This document shows positions 32,992-44,399 of a stretch of DNA of 64,000 nt, piece by piece (position 1 is the stretch's first letter; each line of letters begins with the position of its first letter). This DNA comes from Aphrocallistes beatrix (Eukaryota; Porifera; Hexactinellida; Sceptrulophora; Aphrocallistidae): the NCBI GenBank assembly GCA_963281255.1, contig OY725490.1, forward strand, positions 1,488,001-1,552,000, written 5' to 3'. The translations under genes were made by a program, and so were the position numbers. A model generated the notes under the pieces. That model was not told where the DNA came from. It saw only the letters and a program-made list of their open reading frames with translations, and did not search any database.

Positions 32992-35900
32992 TCATTTCAA
33001 GTTAGCATAGAAAGGAGGTTTAGTGCTATCTTGTTTGTGAACAGAACTCATAGGAACATAATCCTGAGGAGATTGTTGTTGAGTAGGAGAGCTGATGTTA
33101 CCACTCATCTCATCTATTTCTATGTACTCGTAAGGATGAGATGGAGCTGGTTTAGCTGGAATTAATATTGAATTTGACTTCTTGATCTTTCTAGCCATGA
33201 AGATTATGATTAATATTAACATTGCAATGATGAGAACAGCAATAAAGAAGAGAAGTCCAAGTATAACGTTAGAAATGATGAGCTGAGAAGATTCTCCTAA
33301 GAAAACAATTAAAATATTTATGTACAATTCTTTCAATTTTATGAGACGAGTATTATATGCATGTATGTAATGTAAATGAATTATATCTGTACGAAATATA
33401 ACTTACCAGTATTGGAGCAAGTACAACAGAGAGTTGCAGAAGAACTATGAGTAAGAGTTGTAGTATTATGAGTAGGAGTTGTAGTACTTTGAGCAAGAGT
33501 TGTAGAACTTGTGTTGTTAATGGTCAGTACTAAAGAACAACACATTTGGGAGACAGAATAGTTACAGATGAAACATATCTTAAATAGAAATAATACGCAT
33601 TAGAGATTATCAGTATATAATTCAATGCAAAATTTCACAATATCTTCTTGTATCTTACTAACTTACTTGAGCTAGTGGAGGAGGGAACAGATGTGATAGT
33701 GTTAACAGTAGGAGTAGTAGTGTCAGGGAGAAGAAGGATAACTAGAAGAAGTATGTACATTAAATGGTTTTCAGGACTGGAGCATTATACCACTAATTCC
33801 AGTGCTTAATGGCGAGTTCGTCCTACCAAGTATATTTCTAGTCAAATACAGGAAACCTGTCTATAACGGTCAGTCAAGGGACAGGCATAAATAACAATTA
33901 TATACAGGTGACAGTCATATGGAAGTTGTTAGTAATTGGAAAGTCTACGAGATTGGACTGTTTAAGTACGTGACAGTTATATAGAGTGGCCGTTAAAGCA
34001 GGTTCCATTGAATCAATTTAGGAGAACCGTATTTCAAAACAAGATAAACGTCAAAAAGCATTGATACCTGATCTAAGACTACAGCTAAGTTCTGTTCCAA
34101 CCAAATCCTGTCCACACTGTTGTAGTATTCGTACATGAGCTGTTATGTTAGTCTCTACTCCCTGAGGATTAGTGAAGTTGTGAGGAGTTAGAGGTACATC
34201 ATATGTCGTTACAGTAGAAATAAGATTGAAGTTAGAAGTGTCAGTGAATAAGTATGTGACTGTTCCGTTACTATGAGAATATGTTGAACGAACTGAATAA
34301 ACAATGTTAATTCCTGAAACTCCAGTTGGTTGTGAAGGAGTGTTTAGATTCTAAGGAAGGTTAAGTGAGAGAATATTTTGAATAAAACTAGGATATGGTT
34401 CCTCAATGCAATATCGCTTATGTAGTACGAAGAATATAAGTAACTTTCTCTCAGGAAGTTTCATCTTGATATCTAACATATTCTACTACGGAAAAAGAAC
34501 TATTCTTTAAGAGGATCAACTCTCTACTTCAGTTCATAAGTATAAGGACCTATAAGGTAATCAACATGAACTGTAGATGCTTGAACGAGTGTTTCTTACC
34601 CAATCAATCGTAAGTCTTCCAATCACGTTATTGTATCCAGCACATAATAGATCACACTGTGAGTATTCTAAACATATACAAATACATACTCAACAACCAA
34701 ATAAGGCAAATTGAGTAGAATCAAAGGAGCTTTAACTTAATTAACACAGCGATTCATGACATTAATCTCTCAACACAAAATGGAATATATCTGTAATCTG
34801 CAGGGATGGAAACAGCACTGTTGTAACAACAACTTCCTTATTTTGTTTGAAATGGATAATTTTATATATAATAACTAGTAAAACTTACAATATTAATTGA
34901 GGTGATGGCAAGTTTCCAATTTATGTTGGTGCAAAATGTCTAATATTAATTTTTTAAGGATTTTTCATAGCAACTAATTTGCTGTTAACAGCTGTTAACA
35001 CTGTTAACAACTGTTAAAAACAACTATTTTTTAAATATTGAAAGCATCTAATTTGCTGTTATAACAGTACAGTAAAGTAGGAACTTTCTAACTATACTAA
35101 CCTTTGGGGGAAAAAGCCATACTGTTAACAGTAATTTGGAAAGTGTTATTAATTAACAGTTAAAATTAAAACTTGCTGCTAACAGCATTCTACAATCTGA
35201 GACAATTAGCGAATTAGTTTATATGAGTTTAAACAGCCTTGTTTAACCATTAGGTATCCATCCAAATATTAAATTTTATGTATCGAATTAATAATGATTG
35301 TCTCACCATTAACTCTAACACTAGCATCTCCATCAGTAGAGTTACCAGCACAGCTAGTAGCTATGATAGAAGTTGGATAGTTAGTGTTGAGTAGGAATTG
35401 AGTGTTGTATGTAAACTCTGTGTCAGAAGACGGTAGATTAGATGCTATACTGCTACCATTGAATAAGATGGAGTAACTGGTTATGTCTCTGTCAGACGTA
35501 GCAGCTAGATTGAATCTGAGAGTTCCTTCACAAGAAGAAGGGTTCAAGTTCTGAATGGTTGCATTGGGAGAACTGATGGAAGGGAGACCTAGAAATTCAG
35601 AATCCTAGTCTAAATTCACAATTTTACTGTGAGGAATTACAATTAATCAATAAATAAACAATCAAATTCGTATTCTAGAATTAAAAGACATACCAGCAGG
35701 TCGTATCTGAGTCGTAATGGTCTCAGCATTTCTAGGACCAGATGTACCAGAGAGGAAATACTCCTGTGTACATCCTAGACGGAGACCTGCATCAGAGTTA
35801 GTGTACGAGAGAAGAGTGACTGTACCTCTCACAAGCTTGAAAGTTCCATCATCAGCTGAAGCAGTCAATCGAGTAAGGCTGATACCTCCGTGGATGTAGG

Positions 35901-36411
35901 TTTGAGAGTTTATGCTAATGTCCGAGATGCTAATATCACTACTACCGACAATGAATTTGGTTATAGTCGAGATGAAATTGTTGTTGACAGAATCTGGAAC
36001 AGTCAGGTTGCACTGAACAACGATCTCGTCTCCAAAACAGGCGCCAGTGGGAGTCTGCAGTATGGAACTACCTGGAACAAGAAACAGAATTATGTGATGT
36101 TACATAGTTATTCAGATTTATAGAGTCGAGATCTCCTCCTACTTGATGTAGCGGAATTATTCATTAGACTTAATGTGCGTACAGGAATATGTTGACTTGC
36201 TACTGATACTATTAATAGTCTTAAAAGGTTAAATCACGGTGTAGAGGTCAAAATTGAAAAATTGTTAAGAAATCCCACTTTTGGACAAGAATGAGAATTT
36301 ATAGTTTGCACCTTTTAAGGTGGTTAAGATGTTTCAAAGAATGAATGAGAACTCACTTTGAGATTGAGTGAACAAACTGTATAAGAGCATCCCATAAATA
36401 AATACAAGCAT
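32992..36411 (-). CDS. P6: Ig-FN3-FN3-long stalk-TM receptor with tyrosine-motif tail (intact, 522 aa)
   Basis: Exons 5' to 3': 36411-36357 signal peptide (MLVFIYGMLLYSLFTQSQ; an upstream in-frame ATG exists but gives a poorer leader); 36071-35694 Ig-like, divergent, with SDAGLRLGC; 35588-35307 FN3; 34667-34600 plus 34350-34068 second FN3-like domain; 33741-33667 stalk 1; 33529-33407 stalk 2; 33296-32992 TM and tail (YEYIEIDEM, DYVPMSS, FYANLK). The sum is 1569 nt, in frame without stops. Stalk 2 is 123 nt against 66-75 in the others, because a Ser/Thr hexapeptide-like unit (TTLAQS, TTPTHN, TTLTHS) is repeated. The stalk is probably O-glycosylated and would hold the ectodomain further from the membrane. 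Role as for P2. Confidence 0.8.
33849..34009. mobile_element. degenerate MITE (CTATAACGG family) in an intron of P6
   Basis: Ends CAGGAAACCTGTCTATAACGG and, inverted, GGCCGTTAAAGCAGGTTCC, related to the inner element at 6650-7044 and to 43536-43961. Confidence 0.6.
34811..35102. repeat. intron block nearly identical to 39656-39946
   Basis: About 290 bp in the intron after the FN3 exon of P6, almost identical to the same intron of P7. It contains CTGTTAACAGCTGTTAACACTG. It ends ACTATACTAACC in both genes. Confidence 0.75.
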
Positions 36412-37278
36412 TCTAATATTAGAAACTATCTTGGAAATATACAACACGAGAAATAGGAGATGAAACGGTATGAAGCTAACAGAAAATACTTGTATAAATG
36501 CAAATACTCTCCAAGATCTAGCCAATTAATTAATAGGCGTGAAGAGAAAGAATATCTAAGTTGTACAAAAGAAAAAAAACATTTTTAGTGGATAATTAGA
36601 AAAGCAATCGACCGTTTCTTGAATATTGAAAGCGATACTCTGCGGACGTCTGCAGTGTCTGCAAAATTATTTTCTAAAAAAACATTCGAAATGTATTTTA
36701 AAGGAGCGGATAGATGAGCGCGCTCCTAATTTTGAGGAGCGCTTAATGCTCTGAGTATTACACACTATTCAATGTTATGTATCAGAATATCTAGAATTTA
36801 AATAGAATACTCGATAGAATTCAGTCGAAAAAATATCAGATTGAAGACAGCCAGTAAAATCTATTCCACAAGCTCGAGATGGATCTATCTTGCTTCTAAA
36901 TTGAGTTAATAAAACAAAATGAAAAAATAGATTGTTTAATTTGTAGACTGGTAAATTAAATTATTTAACCTCGATAATGACGGTCTATTCTATTTGTGTA
37001 TGTACAACAAAGTAAGAAAAAAAGAAGAATTCTCAAGATTTTCATCATATTAATATTGCAGGCAGTAGTCACTTCTTCTCTTGAGTTAGTTGAACAGAAA
37101 AGCTATTCTACTTGTATTGATCAAATAAACCTCTAGATATATAACTAAATGTAAAGAGTGTAGAGCTAGTGACGTCGCGCGGGGATATACTACACAATAT
37201 CAAAATTCTATTTTTCGAACTCTTGGGTATCAATCGCGCATTACCATTGATATCCTGATGATCATAGTCGTAGTATAC
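36412..37278. other. intergenic DNA, no gene seen
   Basis: The AT-rich spacer between P6 and the P7 3' side contains a short GGAGCGCGCTCC-like palindromic repeat at about 36705-36760, related to the GC-rich repeat at 58900-59210. No coding blocks. Confidence 0.4.
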
Positions 37279-37349
37279 CTTGACATGAATAACAACTGAA
37301 GAGAGATAACATCAGGAAGATATGCAATAATAGATAATAGTCCATTCAT
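37279..37349 (-). pseudogene. relic MNGLL-type signal exon with a 7-bp insertion
   Basis: 71 nt against 64 in P1 and P7. Extra bases near 37331-37340 shift the frame, while the donor and the 5' flank (37350-37520) are retained. Confidence 0.6.
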
Positions 37350-37829
37350 TCTGTAGCTCAAAGAGATGAAGGTAGGTGTGCAGATAGATAGAACAGCTAT
37401 TTAGAAAAAGAGATGTCCAAATCGAAGATATTCAAAATGACGGTCAGCAGACCGATAATACAACTTCATTAAAACACCACTCTTGGGGTCGAATAAACGG
37501 GGGTGTTGAACAGAAATTAATTAATGTAGTATTCCACAGTAGTGATATGTATCAGAATATTTAGAATTAGAATAGAAGATTGTAGAATTCAGACAGAAAA
37601 TATCAGATTGAAGACATCCAGTAAAAATATAGTCCACACGCTAGAGATGGATCTGTCTTGTTAATTAATAATTGAAAATTAAATGTAGACAAATACAAAA
37701 TATACACAAAGCTGTAAATTCTCATTTTGATAAATAACAATATAAACTCTAAAAAAAACATAAAAATATAAACACTCAATAATTCGTAATTATTCAATAT
37801 TAAAAAGGCAAAAGGAAACTAATTTAAAT

Positions 37830-37850
37830 ATATATATATATATATATATT
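37830..37850. repeat. (TA)n microsatellite
   Basis: About ten TA units just downstream of the P7 stop codon. Confidence 0.8.
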
Positions 37851-37877
37851 TACAGAACAGAAGATTGTCTTATCCAT

Positions 37878-40800
37878 TCACTTCAAGTTAGCATACTGAG
37901 TGGGAGGTTCAGTGCTATCTTGTTTGTGTACAGAACTCATAGGAACATAATCCTGAGGAGATTGTTGTTGAGTAGGAGAGCTGATGTTACCACTCATCTC
38001 ATCTAGATCTATGTACTCGTAAGGATGAGATGGAGCTGGTTTAGATGGAGTTAATATTAAGTTTAACTGTTTTATCTTTCTAGCCATGAAGATTATGACT
38101 AATATTAACACTGCAATGATGAGAACAGCAATAAAGAAGAGAAGTCCAAGTATAGCGTTAGAAATGATGCATTGAGAAGATTCTCCTAAGAAAACAACTG
38201 AAATAATTCCAGTGCAGAATTTTATCAGAATATTGTGTATAACTTATATTGCATTGCGATTGAAAGTATCAAATATAGACTAGAGGGAACTTACTAGTAT
38301 TGGAGTGAGTAGAACATGGAGTGCTAGTACTAGAGATAGTAGCTGGAGAACTTGTATTCACGACTAGAAGAATTAACTATAAATATTATATCGTGAGAAT
38401 AGGAACAATCATAGATGAGAACATTTTAAAGAAGAAATTTGTATCAAATACTCTAATGATTCACTATGCGATTCTGTGTAATAACTTGATCCTTGACTTA
38501 CTTGAGCTAACTGAAGAAAAAACAGATGGGGTGGTGCTAACAGTAGAAGTAGTTTCAGGAAGATCGATAACTAGAGGAAATGCTTCAGTGTTGATATTGC
38601 TTCTTTACTTTTTGATAAAATTAAACATATGTAACAAGTATAGTACAATACTCAATGTGATGTCTTGAGAAACTTATGTGCACATTTTAGTAAATATTAA
38701 TCAAACAATACGAAGTCCTACTTCGTACTTACAAATTGGGATGTAAAATATATAAAATGGCAATTGACACACCGACCGGTCAGGGCTACAGATTGTCAAA
38801 CTAACTTTATAACTTTATAACTGGGAGCATTTTTAGTAAACCAAAAATGAAAAGCATGAAGCTCAAATTGGCATTCAAGGATTTACACCAATCTTAGTTA
38901 TCAATAGCTTCATACTTGCCTCACGCTCAAATAAAAGACCGGGAATACTGTCAATTAAAAGTTTCCGAGATAATTGTTGATACCTGATCTAAGACCACAG
39001 CTAAGTTCTGTTCCAACCAAATCCTGTCCACACTGCTGTAGTATTCGTACATGAGCTGTTACGTTAGTCTCTACTCCCTGAGGATTAGTGAAGTTGTGAG
39101 GAGTTAAAGGTACATCATATGTCGTTACAGTAGAAATAAGATTGAAGTTAGAAGTGTCAGTGAATAAGTATGTGACTGTTCCGTTACTATGAGAATATGT
39201 TACACGAACTGAATAAGTAATGTTAATTCCTGAAACCCCAGTTGGTTGTGAAGGAGTGTTTAGAGTCTAAGATATATGAGAAAACATTTTAAGCTAGAAA
39301 TAAATAATATTTGTGTAAGAACAAATATGAAAATTTTCAACATTTGGGAAACCTTTCTGAGTTATTACTAATGTCACCGTAGATATAATCTTAGCTCATT
39401 ATAGTAGAGTGGCAAACAATATACTAGAATAGCTACAAATAGATTGAATGAGGAACTAAACTTACCCAATCAATTGTAAGTGTACCAGCCACATTATTGT
39501 ATTGAGCACACGATACATCTGATTGCCTGTATCCTAAATAGAACGAATATATAAAGGAAACTAATTTCAGTCCAGTACTAGCTAGCAAACCTCTCTACAT
39601 CATTATAAATGTTCTAGTTGAACAACTCAACATTAACTCAACAGCACTAAACAACAACAGCACTGCTGTAACAACAACTTCCGTATTTTGTTTGAAGTGG
39701 ATTATTTTATATATAATAACTAGTAAAACTTACAATATTAATTGAGGTGATGGCAAGTTTCCAATTTATGTTGGTGCAAAATGTCCAATATTAATTTTTA
39801 AGGATTTTTCATAGCAACTAATTTGCTGTTAACAGCTGTTAACACTGTTAACAACTGTTAAAAACAACTATTTTTTAAATATTGAAAGCATCTAATTTGC
39901 TGTTATAACAGTACAGTAAAGCAGGAACTTTCTAACTATACTAACCATTAACTTGTACACTAGCATCTCCATCATTAGAGTTACCAGCACAGCTAGTAGC
40001 TATGATAGAAGTTGGATAGTAAGTGTTGAGTAGGAATTGAGTGTTGTGTGTGAACTCTGTGTCAGAAGACGGTAGATTAGATGCTATACTGCTACCATTG
40101 AATAAGATGGAGTAACTGGTTATGTCTCTGTCAGACGTAGAAGCTAGATTGAATCTGAGAGTTCCTTCACAAGTAGAAGGGTTCAAGTTCTGAATGGTTG
40201 GAATGGGGGTACTGATAGAAGGGAGACCTAGAAATTTAGAACTTATCTAAAGACAATACTTGATGCAGTGTTCCAATATTCTTTCTACGGACCTATCTAG
40301 CTTCCAACTCTAAACTGAAAACTGTTTCTAAATTAAAAATATATATATTCGGAATTTAAATCCTGTGGGGATTATTTTAGTATTGCAATCAGAAATCCCA
40401 TTTATTTTTGGATTGATATAGCAACTGTAGTTAGTAACCACTTTCTATCTGCTTTTGACTGATCACTTGTGCAATGTAAGTCAATGGGAATCTGGTAAAT
40501 GTTAGAAAAGCAAAATCTCTGAAAGTATTTAGTATGTTAGATATCTCTAACATGGAAATCAATGTTTCGCTCAGATGTTAAATGTTAAATATAGTTATTC
40601 TGGATCACTTAAATCACTTTTGGAAAATCGTAACAATTCTAACCTTCCAACTATCCTAACTTTTCTACTTCTCACAATTATCTCATTTTTCCGGCACCGA
40701 TCGACGTAGAATTATCACCTCTTTCAAATAAACAACAAACCATCTTCGCACAATAAACAAACATACCAGCTTGTACCAGTGTGAGTGTTTGAATGAGTGG

Positions 40801-41482
40801 AATAGGATCACCTACTCCACCAGCTCTATAATCACTACCACATCCCATGCGTAGACCTTCATCAGTGTTGTTGATGTAAGAGAGGAGAGTGATTGATCCT
40901 GAAACCTCTGTGTTACTTCCAGCATTGGTAGTAGCCGTGAATCGAGAAAAATCGATATTATTAGCGGTACTGGTTCCGTCAACAGTAGCCTCTGTTACTG
41001 TTATATTCGTTGGTCCAATAATGAAGTTAGGTCTAATTACATCGAACACATCTCCAGCTCCAGCATTGGGTACAGTCTGTACACAGCTGACAGTGATGCT
41101 ATTCTCTGCACACGCGAAGGGTGGACTCTGTGTCACTGTACCTAAAGTTAAAATCAAGACATATAATTCCATAATTTCCAGATTACCGTAATAATACGCG
41201 AGAGGAAAATATTAGTTAGCGTTCAAATGTATACACTGCCTGGACAAAAGTATTCTTACACTCCACACCCTGTAAATAGTTTGGTCAACAATTCATTTGA
41301 TACAATCAGTTTGTTCCAACTTTAATTAGAAGTTTGTTTCGTTGAGTTTGCCTAATGTCAATATACTCTTGGGTATCAATCCCATATTATAAGAGACCAT
41401 GATCATAGTCGTAATTACCTTGACATGAATAACAACTGAAGAGAGATAACATCAGGAAGATATGCAATAATAGCCCATTCAT
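37878..41482 (-). CDS. P7: Ig-FN3-FN3-stalk-TM receptor with tyrosine-motif tail (intact, 505 aa)
   Basis: Exons 5' to 3': 41482-41419 signal peptide (MNGLLLHIFLMLSLFSCYSC); 41141-40767 Ig-like (Cys in ITVSC and EGLRMGC, no core Trp); 40227-39946 FN3; 39533-39466 plus 39266-38984 second FN3-like domain; 38570-38502 and 38363-38295 Ser/Thr stalk; 38185-37878 TM (LLFFIAVLIIAVLILVIIF) and tail with YEYIDLDEM, DYVPMSS and QYANLK. The total is 1518 nt, in frame. The Ig exon is nearly identical to that of P8, a short-tail gene, while the rear half matches P4 and P6, so the gene looks recombinant. The FN3 donor is GTTAGT where P4 and P6 have GTGAGT. The 5' flank is split about 120 bp above the ATG by a Helitron-like insertion. 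Confidence 0.82.
39656..39946. repeat. intron block nearly identical to 34811-35102, abutting the FN3 exon of P7
   Basis: Same block as in P6, but here its last bases (CTAACC) touch the exon and supply the donor GTTAG. In P6 about 200 bp separate block and exon. Confidence 0.75.
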
Positions 41483-42081
41483 TTTGTAGTTTAAAAAGAA
41501 GAACGATAGACTGAAGGTAGATGTGCAGATAGAAACAGCTATTTAGAAAAAGAAGTATCCATATCAAGGATAGAATTTAAGATGAAGGTCAGCAGACCGA
41601 TAATCTTATACATTAAAACGCAATGTTTTTTTTGTTTGTTTGTGCAGAATTGAGGAACTGGGAGGTGTTAGAAATGTGAAATTTGGTGCACAGGTAAATA
41701 ATAATGAGTCTACGATTAAGTTCGAAGATCTAAGCGAAATCTTCACACCTCGTCGAGATAGGTGACAAATTGTGCTGACCAATGAAATTCATTTCTTTTA
41801 TAATGCAAATACATTGGGATCAAACAGTAGTGACTTATGCATACAATCAAAAGGACTATTTGTGATTGAAATTAATTGGGTAATGTGAGAACCAATCAAT
41901 TATCAAAAATTTATAATGCGATTCACACGATTCTATTTCATATAAAAATATTTTCAGGTCTATATGATAAATTATTTGTTTACTCTTGTTTACAATAGAT
42001 ACTTGTACATAAAGTAAACAAATCTCAAAAATAGGCTAGAGACTAGCTTCCAACAGTTGACATGGGGATTTTAGAGGTGTA

Positions 42082-42870
42082 CACTGCCTGAACAAAAGTA
42101 TTCGTACACCCCATAATTTCCCATACAAATAGTTATAATACTGATTTATTTAGCGAATGTATTTAATTGGTAAGAGATACGCTTAATTTAACTTCAAATT
42201 CAAATTCTCCACATTCAAATGACCCACTTTATAAGTTTTCAACTTAATTACTCTTCTTCAAGATTAAGTATTTTCAGCATTTGCTTTCCTATGCCACATG
42301 TCGCGAGCGATCGTATATGATGGCATTGGTGGTATGAGGTGGCACAGTTTGAAAATCTTTAACCTTGTGGGAGTGTAAACAAGTTGAAAGATTAAAAATT
42401 GAGTAATTCGAATTTGAAGTTAAATTAAGCGTACCGTATTGCTTCGAATAAGCGCCCGGGCGCTTATTTATTTCGTACACCCTTTTTTCAAACCGGCGCT
42501 TATTCAAGCCCCGGCGCTTATTTTTTTCATTCGCTATTTTGACCAGGTGCTCTTTTTTTTGTTTACTACATTGACTGGTACTTTTATTTTTGCCACAACT
42601 AAGAATGTTAGTTTTATTAAAAAAGGATAATGTAATGTTTCAAAAAGCACTTGTATCTATGCCACTTCTGAGAATACTAGTTTGATATGATGTTCAGAGA
42701 ACTAAAATGCCCGGCGCTTATTTATTTCGCTCACCCTTTAGACCCGGCGCTTATTTAGGGAAATACGGTATCTCTTACCAATTAAATACCTTGAAACTGT
42801 AAATAAATCAGTATTATAACTATTTGTATGGGGAATTATGGGGTGTACGAATACTTTTGTTCAGGCAGTG
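42082..42870. mobile_element. Tc1/mariner-type MITE (CACTGCCTGAACAAAAGTATTCG ends)
   Basis: TA-flanked, with long inverted ends CACTGCCTGAACAAAAGTAT and ATACTTTTGTTCAGGCAGTG. A sister copy lies at 48557-49032 in the analogous place, inside another Helitron-like element. A lone end is at about 41230. Confidence 0.8.
42434..42768. mobile_element. TA-flanked MITE nested inside 42082-42870
   Basis: Ends CCGTATTGCTTCGAATAAGC and, inverted, GCTTATTTAGGGAAATACGG, with TA at 42432-42433 and 42769-42770. The uninterrupted site AAGCGTATCTCTTACC is present in the sister copy near 48926, proving insertion. Confidence 0.85.
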
Positions 42871-43535
42871 TAAATTTCGAATGTTATATTTTCGGATCCA
42901 TATGAGAAATTATTCGTTAACCTTTGTTTATAATATTTATATAAAGTAAAAAAAATCCCAAAATAGGTTAGATTGAGTAACTCCAGCGCCCGCAGGGCGA
43001 CTCTGCGGATACGCAGTGTCTGAAAGCCGCGCAGCGCAAGCAAGCGAAGCGTGCTTGTACTTTATTAAAACACTACTCTTTTGGTACGAATAAGCGGAGG
43101 TGTTGAACAGAAATTAAAACAATTCACATATTATTGCATAATCATTCCCTCAACAAATATAAAATCGATTATTCGGGTTTGGTTAGGAATTAGAGGTCAT
43201 ATATTATATGTCAATATTACTACACATTGATTGGTCGAGGTGCCATATTTCGGAGCTACCGGATTTAGAGGTTGCCTGCATATATGTATTTTCACTTATC
43301 GAATCACTCCTGTGTTTATACTCAACAACCAAAAATATTAGCGATTTTACTTACTAATATACATTGTACAAAAGGAATTGAAATTTGTGATAATTCTGGA
43401 TAGGATCGAAAAGAAATTCCTGTGGCAACTTTGTTCAGAATCATTTTCTTTATCTGATGCCGTAGTGTTTACAAAAAATAAGTTGAATTTTTTGAGTTAT
43501 CCTTACTATTAAAACTCGATTAATATTTATATATA

Positions 43536-43961
43536 CAGTCGAACCTGCTATAACGGCCACTCTATATAACGGCCACCTGTCTATAGCGGTCACCAATGAA
43601 CAGTCCCGTCCGAAATACCATAATATTGAACCTGTGTATAGCGGTCACCTGCTCAACGCGGCCAGCGGCCACCCGTTTGTAGTCCCTTACTGACCCTAAA
43701 ACTGTGTATAACGGCCACTACCTGTCTATAACGGCAATCACTATTTTACTTTTTTATGTGTTTAATACAGGAACTGTTACGAACGATAAACAAGTTTCTT
43801 GTAATTACTTAAAGAAATGGATTTCTAAAAACTTATATTTATTGCACTACGTTGATTCGATTTGGGGATTGAGACAATCACCTGTATATAGCGGTCACCT
43901 GTGTATAACGGCCAATTTTGTCCAGTCCCTTGGGTGGCCGTTATATTAACAGGTTCCACTG
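43536..43961. mobile_element. pogo-type MITE (CAGTCGAACCTGCTATAACGG ends)
   Basis: TA-flanked. Ends CAGTCGAACCTGCTATAACG and, inverted, GTTATATTAACAGGTTCCACTG. The inside repeats GTATAACGGCCA / TATAGCGGTCAC motifs. Long parts match 6650-7044. Confidence 0.75.
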
Positions 43962-43983
43962 TATATATATCTGTAACGAATTG

Positions 43984-44260
43984 AGTTCTGAGTTCTGAGC
44001 TCAGACGAAAATGTCGACTCATCATGGAATTATGACGTCATTGTCACCTTTTTATAATGAGAAATTTTTTTTCGACTAAAACTCAGCCATTTTAGGTGAT
44101 AGAAGGCTGAAATTTTAATAGAATGTGTATATTAATATACCTCACATATGATGCAACTATCATCAAAAAATGATGACTCATCACTCTTTTATGACGTCAT
44201 TGTTACGCATCAAAATTTAAAATTGACAAATTTAGTGATTTTTCGTGCGATATCGATTAT
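43984..44260. repeat. inverted partner of the repeat at 22430-22685
   Basis: About 250 bp matches the reverse complement of 22430-22685 (GTCGACTCATCATGG..., ATTATGACGTCATTGTCACC). Confidence 0.6.
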
Positions 44261-44319
44261 AACAGTAGGACAGACGTATTTCGAGTTGCTATCTCCCTTT
44301 TAATTAACCAATGTGACCC

Positions 44320-44395
44320 CAGGCGCCCGCAGGGCGCCTCCGGCGGACACAGTGTCCGCCAGCCGCGCAGCACAAGCAAGCGAAGTGCGCTTGTT
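44320..44395. repeat. GC-rich Helitron-like 3' end
   Basis: GGCGCCCGCAGGGCGCCTCC, then GGCGGACACAGTGTCCGCC palindrome, then the CAAGCAAGCGAAGTGCGCTTG terminus. Compositionally far more G/C-rich than its surroundings. The matching left end is not clear. Confidence 0.55.
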
Positions 44396-44399
44396 TATT

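Larger units (their letters stand above)
41603..43056. mobile_element. Helitron-like non-autonomous element in the 5' flank of P7
   Basis: The left end reads CTTATACATTAAAACGCAATG, then a block (GAATTGAGGAACTGGGAGGT...) shared with 47930, 55835 and 60405. The right end is the GC-rich CGCAGCGCAAGCAAGCGAAGCGTGCTTGT, with a CAAGCG/CGCTTG-type stem. The unsplit host sequence is seen at 37455-37515, and no long target duplication is visible. A foldless left end, a 3' hairpin and no duplication fit Helitron/Helentron elements; the class is inferred. It contains the nested elements at 42082-42870 and 42434-42768. Confidence 0.6.
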
